Source of the DNA: Bordetella parapertussis
Lineage (GTDB): Bacteria > Pseudomonadota > Gammaproteobacteria > Burkholderiales > Burkholderiaceae_D
Length of the DNA stretch: 24,162 bases
NCBI GenBank assembly: GCA_945883145.1
Contig: CAMCXB010000036.1
Coordinates: 1-24,162, forward strand
Reading direction: 5' to 3'
Position numbers and translations under genes: made by a program. Below, in pieces: positions 1 to 6,128 of this stretch (positions within the stretch are counted from its first letter, which is position 1; every line of letters begins with the position of its first letter). A model generated the notes under the pieces. It ran no database searches. It had not been told where the DNA came from and worked only from the letters and a program-made list of their open reading frames with translations.

Positions 1-1106
1 ATGGGGCCATCTGCATCATGAATAGCATGTAAATATCCCAAAGCCTGTTCTTGTGCAGAGCGTGCTTTACTAATTTGTACATTCAAATGATGCGACGGGT
101 CTCGAATAATTGGACCGTCCGCAGGAGAGTGATCTAATGCCTTCTCTTCAAAGTGCTGATCAAGATGCGCGTTAGGTGTTTGAATAGGTCCTAGATCTAT
201 AGATGTTGGTGCAGTGATTAAAGGCCCTTCTACAGCAAGCGTTGCATGTGACTGGAGTGGTCCTTGTGCATCTTGCATCGCCTTAATGTGATGCAGTGCT
301 TCTTGTTCCGCTGTGCGTGCTTTATCTAATTTATCAATCAATACATCATTCATTGCGCCATGTGGAATGAGCGGTCCCATTTTTGAATAATTTTTTTCTT
401 CTTGCGTGTCTTGTTGTTCATGAATGAACTGAGGAGGCACATCATAACTTGCGTGTGCATCATGCAGTTGTCTAGCTTGATGAGGGCCATCTCCATCTTC
501 CATTGCACGTTGATCTGAAGGACCTGCAAGATCATTCATTGCATGAAACTGATTCAGTGCTTCTTGTTGCGCGGCTTTGACTTTATTAATGCGTTCTAAT
601 AATTCTAAATTTTCAATCGATTTTGGTTCCAATACGGGGCCTAAACCCGAATCAATATTGCGTCCTTCAATAAGTGAATCTCGCTGATCTAAACCCGAGG
701 TCATTTGTTCAGGAGGAAAAGCAAAAATATCCGTGATCTTCCTTTCTATAACAGGGCCTTGTGCATCAATCAATTGATGTTGGATTACAGGACCCGCTGC
801 ATCATGTACAGCATGCATTTGTTTTAACGCTTCTTCTTGAGCGATTTTTGCTTGATCAATTCTTTGTTTTAAGCTGAGTGGTTTGGTAAGCGCTTCAATT
901 GTGGTTCCTGTAACAGATAAGAGATCCTCAGAATTAATTGATGAATGACCTGAGACATTACGCCGGCTGCTGGAATCTTCAGGGAAGAGTTGGCCGGGCA
1001 AGGTAGAAGAATTGCCGTTCGTTCTGAAAACATCAAAGTCCTCACCACGTTCATGCTGCATGAACTGTGGAGGCGGTGTTTTCTTATCAGGTGGTTGATT
1101 ACTCAT
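1..1106 (-). CDS. Unrecognised repeat protein, C-terminal part beyond the window
   Basis: An open minus-strand frame starts at ATG 1104-1106, just after an in-frame TAG at 1131-1133, and runs 368 codons without a stop to the left edge, so the C-terminus is missing. I do not recognise the family. There is no signal peptide or membrane segment. Residues 1-75 are polar and look disordered (start MSNQPPDKKTPPPQFMQH). Then a 28-residue unit appears four times, at residues 79-106, 169-196, 256-283 and 341-368, spaced 90, 87 and 85 residues apart. Each is a polar amphipathic helix with a core like AQEEALKQMHAVHDAAGP, always ending in Gly-Pro. The linkers are rich in Gly-Pro, His, Asp and Gln, and PPQF recurs at residues 12-15 and 224-227. 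The ribosome site is weak. The consistent repeats in one frame argue for a real gene; its function is unknown. Confidence 0.8.
   Translation of the reverse strand, partial: MSNQPPDKKTPPPQFMQHERGEDFDVFRTNGNSSTLPGQLFPEDSSSRRNVSGHSSINSEDLLSVTGTTIEALTKPLSLKQRIDQAKIAQEEALKQMHAVHDAAGPVIQHQLIDAQGPVIERKITDIFAFPPEQMTSGLDQRDSLIEGRNIDSGLGPVLEPKSIENLELLERINKVKAAQQEALNQFHAMNDLAGPSDQRAMEDGDGPHQARQLHDAHASYDVPPQFIHEQQDTQEEKNYSKMGPLIPHGAMNDVLIDKLDKARTAEQEALHHIKAMQDAQGPLQSHATLAVEGPLITAPTSIDLGPIQTPNAHLDQHFEEKALDHSPADGPIIRDPSHHLNVQISKARSAQEQALGYLHAIHDADGP
3..86 (-). repeat. 28-residue protein repeat, copy 4
   Basis: This encodes residues 341-368. It begins LNVQISKARSAQEQAL and ends HAIHDADGP. It reaches the edge of the window, so further copies may lie beyond it. 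Confidence 0.75.
258..341 (-). repeat. 28-residue protein repeat, copy 3
   Basis: This encodes residues 256-283. It begins LIDKLDKARTAEQEAL and ends KAMQDAQGP. It aligns without gaps to copies 1, 2 and 4. Confidence 0.8.
519..602 (-). repeat. 28-residue protein repeat, copy 2
   Basis: This encodes residues 169-196. It begins LLERINKVKAAQQEAL and ends HAMNDLAGP. The AQ-EAL core and terminal Gly-Pro match the other copies without gaps. Confidence 0.8.
789..872 (-). repeat. 28-residue protein repeat, copy 1
   Basis: This encodes residues 79-106 of the left-edge repeat protein. It begins LKQRIDQAKIAQEEAL and ends HAVHDAAGP. The regular spacing of hydrophobic residues suggests an amphipathic or coiled-coil helix closed by Gly-Pro. 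Confidence 0.8.
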
Positions 1107-1435
1107 AACTTGTTCGTGCTCATGTCTCGCCTAAATGATGCTCAAGTAAGTGTACTCCATAGCTTGCAGTCAGATTTGAATGGACGGTATCAATCACTCT
1201 CTTCCTACTTAGCTGATTAACGCTTTATTCGCCTTAGTCTTCTTTATAAAAAATTGCTAATTAATTAATAAACTTGTACAGATTTTGATTTATGCGATAC
1301 TTAGTTCGCTAAATAATATTATATGATGTAATATATTATTAATTCCTTATTTATTATCTTTAAGATAAAACTAATCTTCCTTATCTTAAGTAGTCAGATC
1401 AATAAATAGCATGGGCTTTTTAAAAGGAGTGTGTC
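1107..1435. other. AT-rich divergent intergenic region
   Basis: This gene-free stretch separates the left-edge repeat protein (leftward) from trxC (rightward) and must hold both promoters. It is very AT-rich from about 1230 on and carries a palindrome plus half copy (1354-1390) described separately. The short open frame reading rightward through 990-1220 overlaps the repeat protein and is not credible. No RNA gene is visible. Confidence 0.6.
1354..1390. promoter_or_regulatory. Candidate operator: palindrome plus half copy
   Basis: TTATCTTTAAGATAA at 1354-1368 is a perfect 7-1-7 palindrome. A near copy of its left part, TTATCTTAAG, lies at 1381-1390, 27 bases further on. The pair sits 46-82 bases before the trxC start, a sensible place for a regulator. 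The regulator is unknown, and in such AT-rich DNA chance cannot be excluded. Confidence 0.3.
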
Positions 1436-1858
1436 ATGCAACTTGTATGTCCAGATTGTTATGCGAAGAATCGTGTGCCAGATGAGCGCTTGAATGATCA
1501 TCCAGTTTGTGGAAAGTGCGGACATGAATTAATGCAAGCAGAGCCAGTTGCATTGAACGATGAAAGCTTTGCAAAGTACACAGAAGGATCGGATTTGCCG
1601 GTACTGGTTGATTTTTGGGCTGAGTGGTGCGGACCTTGCAAAATGATGGGGCCACAATTTGTAGCAGCGGCTAAGCAATTACCGCAAGTACGTTTTGCAA
1701 AACTCGATACGGAAGCAGCACCTAAGACAAGTATGCGTTATCGAATCAGAAGTATTCCCACCATGGCCTTATTTAAAAATGGTGTGGAGATTGCCCGTAT
1801 GAGTGGTGCACTATCAGCGGCAGACATTATTCGATGGGTAAAAACACAAAATGTGTAA
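1436..1858 (+). CDS. trxC: Thioredoxin 2 with N-terminal zinc finger
   Basis: This is a cytoplasmic thiol-disulfide reductase of 140 residues, the usual size for TrxC. Cys5, Cys8, Cys25 and Cys28 (two CxxC pairs) form the N-terminal zinc-binding module that distinguishes thioredoxin 2 from thioredoxin 1. The thioredoxin domain follows, with active site WCGPC at 64-68 inside VDFWAEWCGPCKMMGP and the RSIPTMALF segment carrying the cis-proline. A strong ribosome site, AAAAGGAG at 1422-1429, fixes the start. It leads a same-strand block (rhodanese, membrane protein, OsmC, bd oxidase) and would supply reducing power for those thiol proteins. In other bacteria TrxC is often an oxidative-stress protein; whether this one is OxyR-controlled cannot be told. 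Confidence 0.95.
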   Translation: MQLVCPDCYAKNRVPDERLNDHPVCGKCGHELMQAEPVALNDESFAKYTEGSDLPVLVDFWAEWCGPCKMMGPQFVAAAKQLPQVRFAKLDTEAAPKTSMRYRIRSIPTMALFKNGVEIARMSGALSAADIIRWVKTQNV

Positions 1859-1937
1859 TGAAGATAGTTAAATAACTAAACCTCTTTATCAGTATCTAAA
1901 AATTTTCTTAATTTCATCTACTTATATTTTAATCACC

Positions 1938-2294
1938 ATGGCTTATACAGAAAAATTTCAACAACTTGCGGATGCCGCAATTTCTCGTGTCAATGGAGTC
2001 TTACCAGAAGAAGTCAATAATTTAATAGCTGCAGGTGGTATTGCTTTAGACATTCGAGATAAAGAAGAACACGATGTTGATCATATTGTAGGATCAGTAC
2101 ATGTCAGTCGCGGAAAATTAGAGATGAATATTGAAGAAGCAATTCCCAACCTAGATACATTAATTATGTGCTACTGCAATGCGAATAATCGCGGTGCGCT
2201 TTCAGCTGACACACTACAAAAAATGGGCTACAAAAATGCAAAATTTATTGCAGGTGGACTAAAAGCCTATCGCGCACTTGAGACAGTAAAATAA
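1938..2294 (+). CDS. Single-domain rhodanese-like sulfurtransferase
   Basis: This 118-residue protein is one rhodanese domain without signal peptide or membrane anchor, so it is probably cytoplasmic. LDIRDKEEHDVDHIVGSVHV (residues 38-57) is the typical first half, with the acidic D-x-R and the [HG]I-G-[SA] strand. The active-site loop is CNANNRG, with presumed persulfide-carrying Cys80 and Arg85. The C-terminal GYKNAKFIAGGLKAYR matches the family's closing helix, normally G-W/L-x-A-W. It lies between trxC and a DUF2892-like membrane protein. In E. coli YgaP a rhodanese and a DUF2892-type membrane pair are fused, so these neighbours look like a split version. The start codon has only a weak ribosome site. 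Confidence 0.88.
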   Translation: MAYTEKFQQLADAAISRVNGVLPEEVNNLIAAGGIALDIRDKEEHDVDHIVGSVHVSRGKLEMNIEEAIPNLDTLIMCYCNANNRGALSADTLQKMGYKNAKFIAGGLKAYRALETVK

Positions 2295-2383
2295 AAAACA
2301 ACATAGTAAGAAATAACATAATAAGCAGATACAGCTACAAAGACTGGATTGATAAAGCTAATTTATATTTTTCAGGAGCTTAT

Positions 2384-2791
2384 ATGAAATTTTTACAGCC
2401 ATCATCATGTGAAGTTATTCCGCGTAACCAATTGGGAATTATGTTTGTGCGAGGAGTCGTAGGCCTAGTACTCATGGCATGGTCATTTGAATTTCTAGTG
2501 AGCTTGCCTTTGCTAGGTTTTTCTATGTTGGGAATTTCTATTTTTTTACTCAAAGGCTGTCCAGCATGTTGGGGTATGCACATGGTGAATATCGCTCGAA
2601 ATAAAATAAAAGCTAAATCAAAGGTTGATGAGAAAACCTCTGATAATGAAGAAGCAATAGTCAAACGTCCTTACCAACCTAAGGACATGGCAGAACATTT
2701 ATTCCCGCCAGAAGATGTGGCTCGCTTTCGTCGAGAACGGCAGGCTAAAGAAAATGACTTAAGTATTCAACAAAAAGATTCCTATGTCTGA
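2384..2791 (+). CDS. DUF2892-like two-helix membrane protein with CPAC motif
   Basis: The protein has 135 residues. A short N-terminus with Cys9 precedes two close hydrophobic segments, about residues 18-36 and 37-57, followed at once by GCPACW. YgaP-type DUF2892 proteins have a comparable helix pair ending in a G-x-CP motif; here it is a true CxxC (Cys59, Cys62). A charged tail of about 75 residues follows (Lys/Glu-rich, then PYQPKDMAEHLFPPEDVARF), longer than expected for a minimal DUF2892 protein. AGGAG sits just before the start. The last 8 bases overlap the osmC-type gene, implying translational coupling. The role is inferred: membrane-side thiol or sulfur handling with the rhodanese and TrxC. 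The family assignment rests on layout and one motif only. Confidence 0.65.
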   Translation: MKFLQPSSCEVIPRNQLGIMFVRGVVGLVLMAWSFEFLVSLPLLGFSMLGISIFLLKGCPACWGMHMVNIARNKIKAKSKVDEKTSDNEEAIVKRPYQPKDMAEHLFPPEDVARFRRERQAKENDLSIQQKDSYV

Positions 2792-3230
2792 TAAACGCGT
2801 TAGTGTCAGTCTCAAGCAGCAGCAAGATTATCGCTTTGAAGTTAAATTTGCTGAGCATATGCCTGTACTCATTTCTGATGAGCCAGAGCCCCTAGGGTCA
2901 GGCACTGGACCATCACCAGTACAAATGCTTTGTGCTGCAGTAGGTAATTGTTTATCAGATTCTTTGTTATTCGCGTTTCGTAAATTTAAACAAGTGCCAG
3001 AGCCTATGCAATGCGTAGTCACTGCAGAGGTGGGTCGTAATCATGAAAATAGATTACGTGTTTTAAACATGAACGCGCGATTAGAACTGGGCGTTCCTAG
3101 TAATGAACTCGAACAACTAGAGCGCGTATTAGGACAATTTGAAGCTTTTTGTACTGTGACCCAAAGTGTAGGGCTAGGCATACCTATTACGATTGAAGTT
3201 TTTGATAGTCAGGGTCAACAAGTTAAATAA
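2784..3230 (+). CDS. OsmC/Ohr-family protein
   Basis: This cytoplasmic protein of 148 residues belongs to the OsmC/Ohr superfamily, whose members reduce organic hydroperoxides or act on other thiol substrates with a cysteine pair. The expected two cysteines are present: Cys56 in AAVGNCLSDSL, at the start of the central helix, and Cys123 in FCTVTQSVGLGIPI. GSGTGPSPVQMLCAAVGNCL is the family's usual entry to that helix, and Cys50 is an extra cysteine there. It is closer to the generic YhfA/OsmC-like group than to classical Ohr, so the substrate is uncertain. The start lies inside the preceding gene (8-base overlap), tying it to the membrane protein. TrxC upstream could recycle it, by inference. 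Confidence 0.88.
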   Translation: MSDKRVSVSLKQQQDYRFEVKFAEHMPVLISDEPEPLGSGTGPSPVQMLCAAVGNCLSDSLLFAFRKFKQVPEPMQCVVTAEVGRNHENRLRVLNMNARLELGVPSNELEQLERVLGQFEAFCTVTQSVGLGIPITIEVFDSQGQQVK

Positions 3231-3298
3231 AAAACTTGAGTCTATAAAAATATGTTTAAACCTAACCCTTGTTTGTAAGATAAAGTTGGAGATTAATA

Positions 3299-4648
3299 AT
3301 GGATACCTTTGATCCCGTAGTGTTGGCTCGCATTCAGTTTGCCTCTAATGTAACTTTCCATATACTGTTCCCCACAATTAGCATAGCGATGGGATGGTTT
3401 TTATTATTTTTTAAAACACGATTTGTAGCAACCGGCAAACAGTTTTGGATGGATGCTTACCAATTTTGGATAAAAATATTCGCACTCACATTTGCCTTAG
3501 GTGTCGTCAGTGGAATTACGATGAGTTTTCAGTTTGGTACAAACTGGCCTGGTTTTATGAATGCTGTAGGTAATGTTGCTGGACCATTGCTTGCCTATGA
3601 AGTACTAACTGCTTTCTTTTTAGAAGCAACCATGTTGGGCATTATGTTATTTGGTCGTGGCCGGGTTAGTGAACGCGTTCATACCATAGCGACTTGGTTA
3701 GTCGCATTGGGAACGACTGCATCAGCATTTTGGATCTTAGCGCTCAATTCGTGGATGCATACACCCGCAGGCGTGGAAATGATTGATGGACAAGCGCATG
3801 TAATAAGTTGGATGGCAGTGATTTTTAATCCTTCTTTCCCGTATCGATTTACGCACATGTTGATCGCATCTGGTTTAACCGGTTCGTTTTTATTAGCTGG
3901 TATTAGTGCATATCGTTGGCTACAAAATAATCGCACACCTGATGTTATTGCTTCCTTGCGCACTGGTATTTTTGTTGCAGCCTTTTTGATTCCCATTCAA
4001 ATCTGGGTAGGAGATATGCATGGTCTCAATACCTTGCAGCATCAACCTGCGAAATTAGCTGCCATGGAAGGCATATGGGAAACACAGCAAGGTGTGCCAG
4101 CAGTGCTGTTTGCTATTCCAGATCAAAGTACACAATCGAATCATTTTGAAATTGCTATTCCTAAGCTCGCCTCACTCTATTTAACGCATGATTGGAATGG
4201 TGAAGTGCAGGGTATCAAAGCGTTTGGTGATAAACATCCACCTGTTGGTCCTGTGTTCTGGGCATTCCGCATCATGGTGGGAATGGGTTTACTCATGTTA
4301 GCAGTCAGTTGGTTTGCTACCTATGAATTGAAATTTAAAAAGAGCTTATCAAAACATACAGCTAAGATTTTAGTTTTCATGACCTTTGCAGGATGGATCG
4401 CTCTTGTTTCAGGCTGGTATGTAACAGAAGTCGGACGTCAACCTTGGTTAGTACAGGGTCTATTAACGACTGCACAAGCAGCATCTTCTGTTCCTAGCGG
4501 TAGTATCGCTCTGACATTGGCGATGTATCTAACGCTCTATGCAGCCTTATTATCTGCCTATATATCTGTCGTGTTCTATTTAGCGAAAAAAGCTGTCGGT
4601 GAGAATCAAGTACATGTAGTTGACATGGAAGGAGCTCAGCATGCTTGA
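3299..4648 (+). CDS. cioA: Cytochrome bd-type quinol oxidase subunit I (CIO type)
   Basis: This is the heme-bearing subunit of a bd-type quinol:O2 oxidoreductase in the inner membrane. At 449 residues it is clearly shorter than E. coli CydA; the difference is in the quinol-binding loop, as in the cyanide-insensitive oxidase (CIO) group. Expected ligands are visible: His21 (FASNVTFHILFP), His186 (RFTHMLIASGL) and Met326 (FRIMVGMG). Glu101 and Glu109 (AYEVLTAFFLEA) match the conserved proton-channel acids, and GRQPW is at 379-383. About nine hydrophobic segments are present. A GGAG-type ribosome site precedes the start. The gene overlaps cioB by 8 bases (ATGCTTGA). CIO-type enzymes generally allow respiration with sulfide or cyanide present, which suits the neighbouring sulfur-handling genes. 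No CydDC genes and no CydX-like small frame are visible. Confidence 0.93.
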   Translation: MDTFDPVVLARIQFASNVTFHILFPTISIAMGWFLLFFKTRFVATGKQFWMDAYQFWIKIFALTFALGVVSGITMSFQFGTNWPGFMNAVGNVAGPLLAYEVLTAFFLEATMLGIMLFGRGRVSERVHTIATWLVALGTTASAFWILALNSWMHTPAGVEMIDGQAHVISWMAVIFNPSFPYRFTHMLIASGLTGSFLLAGISAYRWLQNNRTPDVIASLRTGIFVAAFLIPIQIWVGDMHGLNTLQHQPAKLAAMEGIWETQQGVPAVLFAIPDQSTQSNHFEIAIPKLASLYLTHDWNGEVQGIKAFGDKHPPVGPVFWAFRIMVGMGLLMLAVSWFATYELKFKKSLSKHTAKILVFMTFAGWIALVSGWYVTEVGRQPWLVQGLLTTAQAASSVPSGSIALTLAMYLTLYAALLSAYISVVFYLAKKAVGENQVHVVDMEGAQHA

Positions 4649-5675
4649 ATTCGGCATTGATATGACCAGCCCTGTAGGTTGGTTACCTTTAGTGTTTGCT
4701 GTTGTGATGGCATTAGCTATGCTTGCTTATGTCATTCTCGATGGTTATGACTTAGGGGTCGGTGTGTTGTTAGACAGCGCAGATAGCGTGCAACAAAAAG
4801 ACAGCATGATTGCAAGCATAGGCCCTTTTTGGGATGCGAATGAAACATGGTTAGTATTAGGTGTCGGTGTATTGTTGGTGGGCTTTCCGCTTGCACACGG
4901 CGTCATACTGGGCGCTTTATATTTGCCTGTCGCCTTAATGTTATTTTCACTGACCTTACGCGGCGTTGCCTTTGACTTTAGGGTCAAAGCTAAAACCCAT
5001 CATCGTCCTTTGTGGGATAAAGCGTTTTACTTTGGTTCCATGCTTGCTTCTTGGTCGCAGGGATTCATGTTAGGTCAACTTATCACGGGCTTTAAGCAAG
5101 ATACGGCAGGCTATTTGTTTAGTACATTGATTGGTTTTTGTTTGGTCTTTGCATACCGACTATTAGGTGCAGGTTGGTTAATCATGAAGTCCGAAGGTGC
5201 TTTGCAATTACGTGCGGTTGCATGGGCTAAGGGAAGTTTGTTTTTAACTGCAGCGGGTGTGTTCGCTATTTCTATTGCTACGCCATGGGTAAGTCCACGT
5301 ATTTTCGATAAATGGTTTAGTTTTCCTAACGTGCTGATGCTGTTTCCTATTCCTGCGATGACAGTTGCTTTGTTTTTTATCATCGCACGTAGCTTGTCAC
5401 GTTTACCAACCAGACTAGAACAAGGTAATCAATACGGCGCAGCTGTCCCCTTTGCGAGTACCGTAGGTGTATTCCTTTTATCTTTTTATGGCCTAGCCTA
5501 TAGTTTGTTTCCATGGTTAGTCATAGACAAACTCAATATCTGGCAAGCTGCCAGTTCAACCGAAGCACTATTCGTGATTTTTTATGGGGTAGTAGTTGTT
5601 TTCCCCGTCATCATTGGCTATACCGTCTATGCTTATCGCGTGTTTTGGGGTAAATCTACGAATCTCAGTTATTAA
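4641..5675 (+). CDS. cioB: Cytochrome bd-type quinol oxidase subunit II (CIO type)
   Basis: This is the second integral membrane subunit, 344 residues, which packs against subunit I and completes the oxidase. The family signature VILDGYDLGVGVLL is at about residues 31-44, followed by GPFWDANETWLVLGVG, both typical of CydB/CioB. About eight to nine hydrophobic segments follow. I chose ATG 4641 over the in-frame ATG 4620 because AAGGAG lies at 4629-4634 at ideal spacing, the N-terminus MLEFGIDMTSP then resembles homologues, and the overlap with cioA shrinks to a normal 8 bases. A hairpin terminator follows at 5691, so this probably ends the transcript. Confidence 0.92.
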   Translation: MLEFGIDMTSPVGWLPLVFAVVMALAMLAYVILDGYDLGVGVLLDSADSVQQKDSMIASIGPFWDANETWLVLGVGVLLVGFPLAHGVILGALYLPVALMLFSLTLRGVAFDFRVKAKTHHRPLWDKAFYFGSMLASWSQGFMLGQLITGFKQDTAGYLFSTLIGFCLVFAYRLLGAGWLIMKSEGALQLRAVAWAKGSLFLTAAGVFAISIATPWVSPRIFDKWFSFPNVLMLFPIPAMTVALFFIIARSLSRLPTRLEQGNQYGAAVPFASTVGVFLLSFYGLAYSLFPWLVIDKLNIWQAASSTEALFVIFYGVVVVFPVIIGYTVYAYRVFWGKSTNLSY

Positions 5676-5690
5676 AAATCACATAAATCA

Positions 5691-5745
5691 CTGTGTTGGC
5701 TATCTTTAAGCATGTAGCTACAGAAGCCAACGCAGCCTTCTTTAA
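5691..5745 (+). terminator. Hairpin terminator after cioB
   Basis: CTGTGTTGGCT (5691-5701) pairs with AGCCAACGCAG (5725-5735) over 11 pairs including one G-U wobble, with a 23-base loop, then CCTTCTTT. It lies 15 bases after the cioB stop. The loop is long and the T run interrupted, so strength is uncertain. Confidence 0.6.
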
Positions 5746-5845
5746 GCTTTTATAAAGCGCTACAACACAAAGCTTACTTTTGCTTTATTTGCAAAATCCT
5801 AAGCATAGAATTCCTACTGGCAAAGCTAGTCATAACATGAGAGAC

Positions 5846-5860
5846 TGCGAATAGTTCTCA
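5846..5860. promoter_or_regulatory. Possible Fur box before feoA
   Basis: Read on the minus strand, TGAGAACTATTCGCA fits the 7-1-7 Fur consensus TGATAATNATTATCA at 10 of 14 positions. It lies 17 bases before the feoA start, in a region likely to be the promoter. Iron repression of feoAB through Fur is common in proteobacteria. The match is moderate. Confidence 0.35.
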
Positions 5861-5876
5861 ATTACTAGCACTACTT

Positions 5877-6128
5877 ATGTCAGACCCTAGCCACAACACA
5901 CTCAATCAATTAGCTGAAGGTGACAGCGCATGGATCACCGATATCGATGTCAGCGAAGATCTGGGACGTCGGTTAACCGCGTTGGGTTTGAGTATTGGTA
6001 AACAAGTGCGTGTTTTAAGACGCGCTGCTTTCAATGGTCCTTTGCATTTAAGAACCGGTAACACGGAATTAATGATGCGCCTGCCCGATGCGCAATGCAT
6101 ACACATCTCTCACGTGACAAAACAATGA
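5877..6128 (+). CDS. feoA: Ferrous iron transport protein A
   Basis: This 83-residue cytoplasmic protein has the SH3-like FeoA fold. LAEGDSAWITDI and LGRRLTALGLSIGKQVRVLR are the characteristic first strands and the helix-loop leading into the RVLR strand. The closing segment GNTELMMRLPDAQCIHI matches the usual G-x-x-x-ALR-x-x-A-x-x-I pattern. FeoA is an accessory factor needed for FeoB activity. Its stop overlaps the feoB start (ATGA at 6125-6128), so the two are translationally coupled. There is no clear ribosome site. No FeoC-like gene follows feoB. Confidence 0.9.
   Translation: MSDPSHNTLNQLAEGDSAWITDIDVSEDLGRRLTALGLSIGKQVRVLRRAAFNGPLHLRTGNTELMMRLPDAQCIHISHVTKQ

Noticed and set aside
1..1106. 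CRISPR-like array suggested by regular repeats
   Set aside because: Repeats are degenerate at DNA level but conserved as protein in one frame, with spacers of 170 bases or more; this is a coding repeat.
990..1220. 76-codon plus-strand frame
   Set aside because: It overlaps the start of the well-supported repeat protein on the other strand, lacks a ribosome site and has no recognisable features.
4620..4640. Upstream ATG for cioB
   Set aside because: No ribosome site; ATG 4641 has AAGGAG at ideal spacing and gives a family-like N-terminus.
5676..5876. A CydX-like small subunit gene after cioB
   Set aside because: No short frame with a single hydrophobic segment and a ribosome site is present; the region starts with a terminator hairpin.
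6095..6124. Upstream ATG for feoB
   Set aside because: It would add ten residues unlike FeoB; ATG 6125 overlaps the feoA stop in the common ATGA arrangement.
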